Positions 34,468-42,434 of a stretch of DNA of 64,000 nucleotides are shown here, piece by piece. A model generated the notes under the pieces. The model saw nothing but the letters and a program-made list of their open reading frames with translations. It did not search any database and was not told where the DNA came from. Source of the DNA: a virus; the IMG/VR virus record IMGVR_UViG_3300006802_000002, positions 1 to 64,000 of that record. One strand, given 5' to 3'. A program made the translations under genes and the position numbers. Position 1 is the stretch's first letter. The number at the start of each line of letters is the position of its first letter.

Positions 34468-34922
34468 TATATAAAGTTCTCCCAACCATAAACAGTATTG
34501 GTAGCATCGGTAGTGATAGAACCTACGTTAGTTAATTGTGAACCGTCTACAGCAGGCAATTTACCGCTACTATCTAGTTGAACAATCTGGTTAGCTCCTG
34601 TACCTGCGTTAACATTTAATACAGGATTACCACCAACACCATTAGGAAATCCAATAGTTATTGTACCATTAGTGCAGGTTAATTGTACAGCAGCAAAAGC
34701 TCCCCCAGAGCTAGACACAACTAATCCTGTAGCTCCAGATAGACCATTTAAGCCCATATTAGTGATAGGAGAACCACCACCAGGAGTGCTATCATGGTTG
34801 TGCCCAGAACCAGCGTCCATAGCTGCTTGAAGCTTATTAAACTCCAGATTAAAGGAGTTACTTAGAATAGTTAAGTTAGGGGCTATTTGTGCGGATGCTT
34901 GTCTAGTATATCCAGTAGCCAT
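34467..34922 (-). CDS. Tail-associated protein, fibre-like N-terminus
   Basis: 151 aa. HNHDSTPGGGSPI resembles the HNHDG-T..G segment of phage fibre attachment domains, followed by TTG/VVSSSGGAF strand repeats. Overlaps both neighbours by one base. Probably joins the tail tube to fibres. Confidence 0.55.
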   Translation of the reverse strand: MATGYTRQASAQIAPNLTILSNSFNLEFNKLQAAMDAGSGHNHDSTPGGGSPITNMGLNGLSGATGLVVSSSGGAFAAVQLTCTNGTITIGFPNGVGGNPVLNVNAGTGANQIVQLDSSGKLPAVDGSQLTNVGSITTDATNTVYGWENFI

Positions 34923-36520
34923 TATCGTCTCCCATTAAGCGCATATTCAATAGAAAGAGACCTTACAGTAAAAGGTGCTCCCCCTGTACCATAAAGTACA
35001 AAGCTTGAGGATAGCGCTGACCCTTCTAATTGAACACAGAAACGTACATCTGTGAAGGCATTCGAGTCAAATATAAATCCATTATCATATGTTATAGCAG
35101 GGTCATCATAAGTAGCCGCATTAACAATTCTACCTAATTCTCTATCAACAGGTTGTGTTACAGAACTATCATTAAAATCATATATAGAACCTGTATAGAT
35201 AGTTGTGTTACCTTCTGCATAAATATAAGCACAAAGTCTGTAGAAGGTCTTACGCATACGGGCATCTTCAAATGCCATGTGAGGGCTTTGAAGATACCAA
35301 GACATAGTTACTGTGGTAGAGGCAGTGCTAGCAGTACTAAAGCCTGTAAAATTACTGCCACTCTCCTGTTTATATACATAATTATCAGCAGTATCATTAT
35401 GTGCGTGTACTACTAATTCTGTTTCAGAAGATAAGTATCTACTATCGCAACAATAAATAGAAGCACCTAGGAAATCAAACCATTCCCAATTAACTCCACC
35501 ATCAGAAGATTGACGTAATCCACCGATTAAGCCCCCTTGAGACGATCTGTCCATACTTGATCTAGAAGAAAATATCCTATACTGAGACTTACTTCTAATA
35601 ACTACAGCAGAGGTAGAACCATCCGCATAGTTTTCTATAGAAACTAAATCAATAGCTTTCTTTTGTATTGGTCTACTTAAGTTGGAAATATCTACGTCAC
35701 CAATACGCATGGTACCGGCAACAGTTCTTAGACCATCAGAAGATAGGAATACTAAGTCACCACCAAGTTCTTTAATGCTATCTGGAGCAACACAACCTAT
35801 ATTCATGGTTACAGGACTTAATACCCAATCGGATGCACTTGTGCCTGTGATTTTAGAAATATTATGGCGTCCAAAAATAAATAATTCATCACGCCAAACG
35901 CCATGTCCATGTACCGCAAAACCAACATTAATTGATCCTGCACCAGCGGTAGCATCATAATTATTATCGTCACCAGGAGCACTAAAAGTTAATGTTTGAG
36001 AATTAGCCCCAGATAGCCATAAGTGACGTTTAAATTCTGTAGCAAAAGTTTGTCCCGAGGGAGCATTATTTAAGTCTGAATATACTCCATTAGAATATTT
36101 AGCAGGAGTATTTACACCATCAACAAATGTAGTAGTTGGATATACCCAATTGTATGCTGTACCTCTATATTTACCTGCACCTGTTCTAGCTACTGTTGCT
36201 GTACTAGTTAATTCTGTCCAGGCTGTAGCACTTGTAGATGCAAAAAATACTTTAGTAGAGCGCATGGCAACTACGCCAGTTTCATGTACGAATGTACCTA
36301 GAATTTGCCCAGTCCCAGGTACAGCAGCTTCATTATAGCGAGTGTAGCCTGAAATACGTCTATAACCACCAATTAAAGCGGTTTCAAAGTTAATTCCTCT
36401 AGTAAGAGAGCCGGGACGATTTTCACCTTGCCAAATAAGGTCTTCGTTATTTACAGTCCCGCCCTCAAGCAGAATTTGCTTTGTGCCCCACCTATCTTTA
36501 CTTTTATTCTCTAAAGGCAT
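34922..36520 (-). CDS. Tail nozzle-like (beta-rich) virion protein
   Basis: 532 aa. Mostly beta with repeated W-Y-P and GxY strands (VVAMRSTKVFFASTSATAW, GHGVWRDELFIFGRHNIS), the pattern of tail nozzle/stabilisation proteins of podoviruses. Overlaps the adaptor-like gene upstream by one base. Function inferred from order and composition. Confidence 0.65.
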   Translation of the reverse strand: MPLENKSKDRWGTKQILLEGGTVNNEDLIWQGENRPGSLTRGINFETALIGGYRRISGYTRYNEAAVPGTGQILGTFVHETGVVAMRSTKVFFASTSATAWTELTSTATVARTGAGKYRGTAYNWVYPTTTFVDGVNTPAKYSNGVYSDLNNAPSGQTFATEFKRHLWLSGANSQTLTFSAPGDDNNYDATAGAGSINVGFAVHGHGVWRDELFIFGRHNISKITGTSASDWVLSPVTMNIGCVAPDSIKELGGDLVFLSSDGLRTVAGTMRIGDVDISNLSRPIQKKAIDLVSIENYADGSTSAVVIRSKSQYRIFSSRSSMDRSSQGGLIGGLRQSSDGGVNWEWFDFLGASIYCCDSRYLSSETELVVHAHNDTADNYVYKQESGSNFTGFSTASTASTTVTMSWYLQSPHMAFEDARMRKTFYRLCAYIYAEGNTTIYTGSIYDFNDSSVTQPVDRELGRIVNAATYDDPAITYDNGFIFDSNAFTDVRFCVQLEGSALSSSFVLYGTGGAPFTVRSLSIEYALNGRR

Positions 36521-37251
36521 TAGAAGAACCTACTAGGACCTGTTAAAGCTCTTGGTCTAACTACTCTTGGGTCTTTTGCATCTGTAAATCCAGGAACAAT
36601 TTGACGAAGCATTTGATTAATTCCTTGCTTACTTTCGTCTTTAATTCCTGATGCAGACTCAATATTTTCACGGAACATATAAGCGTAATACATTGCTCTA
36701 TTAATTAACACATCAATAAATTGATCTGGAATGACTGTAGTATCATTATAATTAACTAACTCAGCAGGAACTTCGTAAATAAAATAGTCGATAGTATACA
36801 CTCTATCAGGCCATGGACTTACTATAATAGTGCTACCCGAAGTAGGTCTAGTAACCCATTGTGGCTGAGAATATTGTGTACTATCCGCTTGAGCATCTAC
36901 AGGAAATCTGTAGCGCATATATAAATTATAATCCATATAAGTTAATACAGACTGAACTACAGGAGGAGTAGCTGTATTATCTTTACGAATTTGCATTGTA
37001 TAAAAATCAACGGGAGCTAATGATTGGCTAATAGAATATTCATTAGTGCTGGAGCTTGTAGTAATAGTTTGTGCAACTCTTAAAAAGGGCCAGAATTGAT
37101 AAAGGTGAATAATATCTTTAATGGCTGCATTAACAGCATCTTTAGCCTGTTGATTAAAACCTGTTGCAGAAGCAAAATTAGACTGCGTTAAAGCAGTCTC
37201 ATTAAGCCTAGTTAATACTTTATTGGTTAACTGTAAAAAGGTATAGGCCAT
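36520..37251 (-). CDS. Tail adaptor-like protein
   Basis: 243 aa. Begins AYTFLQLTNKVLTRLNETAL, common in head-tail adaptor proteins of podoviruses (T7 gp11/tail tubular A type). Contains helix AKDAVNAAIKDIIHLYQFW and beta segments. Ends PSRFF. The upstream terminator (37267-37300) separates it from the capsid genes. Confidence 0.65.
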   Translation of the reverse strand: MAYTFLQLTNKVLTRLNETALTQSNFASATGFNQQAKDAVNAAIKDIIHLYQFWPFLRVAQTITTSSSTNEYSISQSLAPVDFYTMQIRKDNTATPPVVQSVLTYMDYNLYMRYRFPVDAQADSTQYSQPQWVTRPTSGSTIIVSPWPDRVYTIDYFIYEVPAELVNYNDTTVIPDQFIDVLINRAMYYAYMFRENIESASGIKDESKQGINQMLRQIVPGFTDAKDPRVVRPRALTGPSRFF

Positions 37252-37266
37252 TAATTAACCTTCAAG

Positions 37267-37300
37267 AAAAAAGGCCGAGGCCAAAAACTGACCCCGGCCT
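37267..37300 (-). terminator. Rho-independent terminator after the capsid genes
   Basis: On the minus strand AGGCCGGGG pairs with CCTCGGCCT (9 bp, one G-U; arms 37292-37300 and 37272-37280) with an 11-nt loop, followed by T5 at 37267-37271. It sits between the capsid operon and the tail genes, so it may cut tail gene expression relative to capsid. Confidence 0.8.
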
Positions 37301-37328
37301 ATAACTAAGGTATTTGTTTTTGTTATTC

Positions 37329-37862
37329 TTAGTTTACGCGAGTTGTGATAGCAGACACGTCCATAAGAACAGCAAATACACGAAGCTTTGCGTCAGGAAC
37401 AGCAGTACCTACAGTGACACGTACAGTAGTACCGTTTGTACTCGAAACAATATAGCCAATAGCACCAGAAGCAGTAGACGAGGCAGTATTTACGGTCCAT
37501 GTTGGAGAGCTTAAGAGAATGCCGGTAGCACTTACGCTTGTAGCTGCAATCATAGTAGTAGCTGGAGCCACTAGAGCGACTGCAATTGTGCCGTTAGTGT
37601 TTGCGGTAGCTGCACGTTGCTTATCTAGACCCGCAAGCAGGACTAAAGTATTTGTAGGAACAGGTAGAACGTCGATAGTATCACCTGAAACTACAGAAGT
37701 TAGTGCAGTGTAGTAGTTGTTTTGATAAGTAGATGCGACTACAGCGGTTGAGCTAAGGTCGAAAATCTTATCAACATTGTACATGACTGGCACATCGCGT
37801 GTGGTCTCATGTAATGGGCTTGAGGTTGAGTTATAACCTAGTGCGACAACAAAGTTAGCCAT
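37329..37862 (-). CDS. Head decoration/fibre-like protein
   Basis: 177 aa. Beta-rich and Thr/Ser/Val/Ala-rich with no charges clustered, typical of capsid decoration or head-fibre proteins. Directly downstream of the capsid gene. Ribosome site GGAAAGGA precedes ATG 37862. Abundant expression expected, followed by the strong terminator. Confidence 0.6.
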   Translation of the reverse strand: MANFVVALGYNSTSSPLHETTRDVPVMYNVDKIFDLSSTAVVASTYQNNYYTALTSVVSGDTIDVLPVPTNTLVLLAGLDKQRAATANTNGTIAVALVAPATTMIAATSVSATGILLSSPTWTVNTASSTASGAIGYIVSSTNGTTVRVTVGTAVPDAKLRVFAVLMDVSAITTRVN

Positions 37863-37881
37863 TTTCTATATTCCTTTCCTA

Positions 37882-38823
37882 TTAAGCACCACGGTTATAG
37901 TAAACTACAGCGAGAGCATCTTGACGTAGTGTCTTACGACCATATAGGTGTAGTCCACGAACAACGTCGGCAAAGCTATCTGGGTCACGGAATGTTTCAG
38001 TCTTAGCAATCTGTGAAACAGTTGCAGTTGAAGACATATGACCAGCTAATAGAATACCATAGTCGGTTGAAGCAGAGCTATCAGGACCGATACCGCCGGT
38101 AGTTAATGAGTTAGACATATAGCAGCTAAAGCCACGAATATCGCCTTCAATAACCTTACCGTTCCACATACCAGTACGTAGTTGAGACTTTGCATCACCA
38201 GTTTGGTTAACCTGCATTAAGCGGCTTTCCTCTTGTTGCATTTGTTCCCAGAAGAATGGGCCAGCAACAAACCAACGGCCATCTGTAGGAACGTTTAGTT
38301 CGTCAAGCTTACGATTGATACGAGCTAGAATGTTCAATGGAGAATAGCCACCTGTTGGAGGGCTAACTCTTACAGCGGTTGGTGAAGAACTTGAACCGAT
38401 AATTGTGGTTGCTTGACCTGCCATATAAGTTAAGATTTCAGAGTCAAAAGCATCCTTAAGCTTGAATGCGGCACGTTCTTGAGCAAGTGACTCCCAATTT
38501 ACGTGTGAGTGCTTTGCTTCAATATCGTCAACCTTGAATGCAAACTTATTGGCCTTATCAACAACCATAGTGATATCGTTGTCGATTAGATCAACTGGAA
38601 TGACTTGTTGACCTCTTACATATGGAGAAACGGTAACGTCTGGTTCTAGTACGATACGTACTGAGTCACCATAGTTAGCGATTTCACCTGCATAGTCAGT
38701 ATTGGTGATTGCTTCGATAACCGAAACTCTACGAAATGTTTTTAATACCTTCTGGCTGAAAATTACTGGCGAGAAGGCGCCGTTAGGAAGGTTTCCATAA
38801 CCGGCCGCGACTGGGAAAGCCAT
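37882..38823 (-). CDS. Major capsid protein
   Basis: 313 aa, preceded by a perfect AAGGAG ribosome site. HK97-type features: N-arm and E-loop-like segment (ITMVVDKANKFAFKVDDIEA), long spine helix (LAQERAAFKLKDAFDSEILT), P-domain (ADVVRGLHLYGRKTLRQDALA). Similar in length to capsid proteins of podoviruses such as HMO-2011. Comes after scaffold in transcription order, interrupted by an HNH gene. Confidence 0.8.
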   Translation of the reverse strand: MAFPVAAGYGNLPNGAFSPVIFSQKVLKTFRRVSVIEAITNTDYAGEIANYGDSVRIVLEPDVTVSPYVRGQQVIPVDLIDNDITMVVDKANKFAFKVDDIEAKHSHVNWESLAQERAAFKLKDAFDSEILTYMAGQATTIIGSSSSPTAVRVSPPTGGYSPLNILARINRKLDELNVPTDGRWFVAGPFFWEQMQQEESRLMQVNQTGDAKSQLRTGMWNGKVIEGDIRGFSCYMSNSLTTGGIGPDSSASTDYGILLAGHMSSTATVSQIAKTETFRDPDSFADVVRGLHLYGRKTLRQDALAVVYYNRGA

Positions 38824-38926
38824 TTAAAATCTCCTTAAAAATCAAATTGTTAATTAAAACTATTTCACTTTTAGGGCTGATTTATTTAGGTGTCCCAGAT
38901 TGGAGGCTAAATAACAAACAGGTATT

Positions 38927-39424
38927 CTAAAGTGCTTTGGCTGCGTGTCTTATTAGGTCCTTAAATTCATTTTCTGAATAATCAGACTTCATTTGATTAA
39001 TAAACCAACACACCCATCTAACATTATCTTTTGTGTATCCTTTAGAGCTGTCTATTCTATCTAGAGAACCCTGATAAGGATTTTTAATACCTGGGACTTT
39101 AGAATATTCTAAAGGTAATCCAGTAAACGTGCATAAACCATTTTGCTTATTCCATAAATCAGTGAGAAATTGGTAATCTATGGAAAATTCATATTTATTT
39201 CTATGTCTAGCCTGTCCTAAGCTATACATAACAAAGCCTTCAAAAGAATTTCTATACTTATTTTTTAAATCTTTTATAAAGGCTTTATTATTTTTTCTAT
39301 ATTCTTTTGAGCTAAGTGCTTGACATTGCTTACAAATTGATCGTTTTCCGTACTTCCCGCCCTTATGTTTATCAAATTCTTCTAAGTCTTTGATTTCGTG
39401 ACAGGAAGTACATTCTTTATTCAT
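38927..39424 (-). CDS. HNH homing-type endonuclease with zinc finger
   Basis: 165 aa. N-terminal C-x2-C pairs (CTSCHEIKDLEEFDKHK ... CKQCQAL) and a core FTGLPLEYSKVPGIKNPYQG SLDRIDSSKGYTKDNVRWVC, close to the HNH core of the protein at 7562. Inserted between scaffold and capsid genes. Its own -35/-10 pair stands just upstream (39433-39461), with the -10 only 8 bp before ATG, so the message would be nearly leaderless. The insertion splits the usual scaffold-capsid pair. Confidence 0.85.
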   Translation of the reverse strand: MNKECTSCHEIKDLEEFDKHKGGKYGKRSICKQCQALSSKEYRKNNKAFIKDLKNKYRNSFEGFVMYSLGQARHRNKYEFSIDYQFLTDLWNKQNGLCTFTGLPLEYSKVPGIKNPYQGSLDRIDSSKGYTKDNVRWVCWFINQMKSDYSENEFKDLIRHAAKAL

Positions 39425-39432
39425 TCAATAAT

Positions 39433-39461
39433 AGTTTACATAATATTTATAGTAAAGTCAA
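39433..39461 (-). promoter_or_regulatory. Candidate sigma70-type promoter for the HNH gene
   Basis: Minus strand TTGACT (39456-39461), 17-bp spacer, TAAACT (39433-39438); -10 ends 8 bp before the ATG at 39424. Confidence 0.45.
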
Positions 39462-39465
39462 CTAC

Positions 39466-40341
39466 TTATTGTGCTTTACCACTTAAATCATAAACAAATC
39501 TACCTTCTCTACGAGCTTGGTCAATAACATCTTCAAACTTTTCAAAGTCTTTTCTTGAAAGTTTTGCTACTTCACTTTCGCGAATAATAGTTTTCTCTTG
39601 ATTATTGCCTAATTCTACAGATGGAGGTGTTTGTACTGCTAATGCTGCATTCACGTTATTAACTTCTTTCTTTGGCTCTGTCTTAAGTGGGGTAGTCTTC
39701 CCTGTGACAGCCATATACATCTTTAATACTTCTGCAATCTTATATGGATCAACACTATCATATACGATTGACTTAAATTCAGAACGTACAGGGTCCATAA
39801 TCCACTTAATAAACTGTGGGTCTTCATTAAAAGACTTCCAATTTGGGACTAGTGTAGTTAGAATAGCAGCAGCTTTTTCTTGTTCTGTTTCTTCATTGGT
39901 AGTTTTTAGGCTATCAATTTGATTTTGTAATGCTTGCATTTGAGACTGTAGGCTTGACGTAGCAACAGTTACGATAATATCGTAAGAGTCTTTGTACTGT
40001 TCTTTCCAAGCAGCAACTTCTTCGGCTGTCTTTGGTAAACCTTCCATAGACTTTGCTACAGTAAGTTTATTAATTTGATCCTGTAATTCTCTTACAGTCT
40101 TCTCAGTCTCTTTTTCTTTTTGCTGACTAAAGCGTCTTAGGTCCCCATATCGCTTCTTCCAAGTATCTTCATTATCTCCTGGATTAAGCTTTGGTTGTTC
40201 CTCTTGCATAGGCTGACCAATTTGTGGTCTACGCTCTTTTACAGCAACTTTAGGAAGCTCGTCATCATTTTCAACTCTATGATAAGGCTTTGCAATAACT
40301 GTTGGTGGGGTATTATTAGTAGCCACCGATGTAATACTCAT
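39466..40341 (-). CDS. Scaffold protein
   Basis: 291 aa, acidic and helical. Contains KEKETEKTVRELQDQINKL (coiled coil) and a terminal EDVIDQARREGRFVYDLSGK, as in podovirus scaffolds that guide capsid assembly. Precedes the capsid gene in transcription. Ribosome site AAGGAG upstream; driven by the promoter at 40371-40399. Confidence 0.72.
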   Translation of the reverse strand: MSITSVATNNTPPTVIAKPYHRVENDDELPKVAVKERRPQIGQPMQEEQPKLNPGDNEDTWKKRYGDLRRFSQQKEKETEKTVRELQDQINKLTVAKSMEGLPKTAEEVAAWKEQYKDSYDIIVTVATSSLQSQMQALQNQIDSLKTTNEETEQEKAAAILTTLVPNWKSFNEDPQFIKWIMDPVRSEFKSIVYDSVDPYKIAEVLKMYMAVTGKTTPLKTEPKKEVNNVNAALAVQTPPSVELGNNQEKTIIRESEVAKLSRKDFEKFEDVIDQARREGRFVYDLSGKAQ

Positions 40342-40370
40342 AAATAGTTCTCCTTAGTGTTAATAGCACT

Positions 40371-40399
40371 ATTCTATAATATAATTAAATTGATGTCAA
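40371..40399 (-). promoter_or_regulatory. Strong sigma70-type promoter for scaffold/capsid genes
   Basis: Minus strand TTGACA (40394-40399), 17-bp spacer, TAGAAT (40371-40376). It begins directly after the stop of the upstream gene. The start region overlaps the palindrome AGTGCTATTAACACT (40356-40370), whose core recurs at 49353, 53733 and 53818. Confidence 0.7.
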
Positions 40400-42229
40400 T
40401 TATTGATCTGTACCTATATCTATTTGAGGACCACCTTCAAGACCTGCATTTCTATCTCCAGCATTCTTTTCATTATCTGCTTGAATAGCGTCTCTTTCTT
40501 CTTGTGATGCAGCATTCTTTTCTAGAGTATTAGCTAATTCATCACTACCTAAACCTGCCCTACGTTCTGCTACAGTAACGTACGCAGGGTCTTCTTTAGC
40601 AAAGAAACCACGTCCTGTAATAGCATCTATAACAGACCCTACTCCAAAATTAGGAGTACGTCCCATTGCATCAGTCCAATCTCTAACGCTTTCATAATCT
40701 GGTAAAGTATCTCTTTGGGTTTCTTTATCCATGTCTAAATCATTAAGATACTTACCTGCTTGTTCAGCAGCTACTTCACCACCAGCAGCCATCTTACGAT
40801 TGTCTAATTGACCCTTACCAGTCAAAGAAGACTGGTCTTTAGACCTACCTAAAGGGCTTTTTCCTAGGTTCCTCCCAATATATCTTGGACCCATACTTTT
40901 AGAGTCTCTATAGGCTGATGGCATGGGATCAATACCTGTGGTATTATCTGGGGGTAATGTACCACCTGACTTTAAACCAACAGGACCGCCCCCAGGCTGG
41001 CTTTGAGATAGATTATTAGGCTTACCTTGACTTTGGTATCCGTATCCCTTTTTATGCTTTAAGTGTGCAACTTTCATGGCTAAAGATGAACCTTCTGGAG
41101 CATTGGATAAGTCTCCACCAGATTTCATAAATAAATCGTCTTCATCTTCTTCGCCATGTTCTAGTTCTTCTACTTCTTCTAGAAGTTCTGCATGTTCTTC
41201 AATTTCTTCAATAGCATGATGTTCTAAGAGTTCTATGGCGGGAGTTTCTTTAATAAGTTGTTTAGTAGTTTTACCTCCAAGAATAGCTTGTGGTTCTACT
41301 TCACCTTCTTCTCCTGGATTTTTACCATCCCCAGGACGTCTAATTTGACCAGCAGCTTCCATAGCAGCTAATCCCTTAAGTGCTTTATCACGAAGGGCAA
41401 TAATAGTTTCTAAACCAAGATAACGGACAACATTAGCAGGTAATACGAATTCACCCTTAGAAAGCATTACAGGTTGGTCATCAGCTACTTCTTCTGGCAA
41501 AGCACCTGGAGGAGGTTCATTAGAGCCACCTTTATTCATTTCAACAGAATTATTGAAATTCTGCATACCTGCTAACCCGCCATCCATCATACCGGGGCGA
41601 TGCTTACCCATTAAATCAATCTCGCCCATATCACCGCCATCCTGTAGACCAATTCTAGATTGATCTGCGGCAGGATCAGCACCACCACTTACAGAACCCC
41701 CATATTCCATTTTAGCTTCATCTTCTAGACCACCTTCTTTTTGGGTTGGTTTAGTTAATAGTCCGCCCTTTTTCATGGCAGGAGTGTTGGTTTGCTGTTG
41801 ATTAGCAACATTTAAAGCCTGTCCAGGAGACATTCCTTTAGATTGATTAGCAGCGGCAGCAGCTTGCATTTGCTGTGGAGGTTGCATATTAGGCATTTCC
41901 CCATTTAATCCTGGGGCGTTTTGTGGTTGCATTGGGCTCTCCTGTTGAACTGGCCCATTAGGGTTATCTTTAGCTTGATTTATACTACCGGATACACCCT
42001 TTACAGGTGCAGTAGCAGCAGCAACAATTTCTCTTGTAATAGTTTCTGTAGGAATTCCTGTCTTCTTATGCACTTCACTAATAAAGGCTTCATCAGACCC
42101 AAATTTCTTTACAATTTGTTCTACTACAGTGTCATATACAATAGGCTTGCCCGCAGAACTTAAAAGCTTTTCATAAAGCTGTTTCGCATTAAGCTCTGTG
42201 GTGTTTTCTTTATTTTGTTGCTTTTGCAT
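40400..42229 (-). CDS. Virion structural protein with portal-proximal role
   Basis: 609 aa. Contains PVMLSKGEFVLPANVVRYLG, a motif common in podovirus/cyanophage minor head proteins encoded between portal and scaffold. Low-complexity Gln/Gly and acidic segments surround it (LLEEVEELEHGEEDEDD). Likely a head-associated protein; exact role unknown. Confidence 0.6.
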   Translation of the reverse strand: MQKQQNKENTTELNAKQLYEKLLSSAGKPIVYDTVVEQIVKKFGSDEAFISEVHKKTGIPTETITREIVAAATAPVKGVSGSINQAKDNPNGPVQQESPMQPQNAPGLNGEMPNMQPPQQMQAAAAANQSKGMSPGQALNVANQQQTNTPAMKKGGLLTKPTQKEGGLEDEAKMEYGGSVSGGADPAADQSRIGLQDGGDMGEIDLMGKHRPGMMDGGLAGMQNFNNSVEMNKGGSNEPPPGALPEEVADDQPVMLSKGEFVLPANVVRYLGLETIIALRDKALKGLAAMEAAGQIRRPGDGKNPGEEGEVEPQAILGGKTTKQLIKETPAIELLEHHAIEEIEEHAELLEEVEELEHGEEDEDDLFMKSGGDLSNAPEGSSLAMKVAHLKHKKGYGYQSQGKPNNLSQSQPGGGPVGLKSGGTLPPDNTTGIDPMPSAYRDSKSMGPRYIGRNLGKSPLGRSKDQSSLTGKGQLDNRKMAAGGEVAAEQAGKYLNDLDMDKETQRDTLPDYESVRDWTDAMGRTPNFGVGSVIDAITGRGFFAKEDPAYVTVAERRAGLGSDELANTLEKNAASQEERDAIQADNEKNAGDRNAGLEGGPQIDIGTDQ

Positions 42230-42434
42230 GTTCGGCCCTCAGTGCTTCTCTGGCTCTTTTAAGCTCTTTTAATTCAGCTATTGCCCCTTGTTGTTTTAAT
42301 AAAGTATCTCCAGAAGCGTTATCATTAAGTTCTCTTAATTTATTAATTCTATAATTTATATAAGCCTCAATACTAATCCACATTTCAGGATTATTAAACA
42401 CCCATAAAATTTCTTCTTTAAGCTTATGATCCAT
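42210..42434 (-). CDS. Small virion-operon protein
   Basis: 74 aa, helical (YINYRINKLRELNDNASGDT), overlapping portal and the following gene. Possibly a portal-associated or assembly factor; unassigned. Confidence 0.58.
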   Translation of the reverse strand: MDHKLKEEILWVFNNPEMWISIEAYINYRINKLRELNDNASGDTLLKQQGAIAELKELKRAREALRAEHAKATK

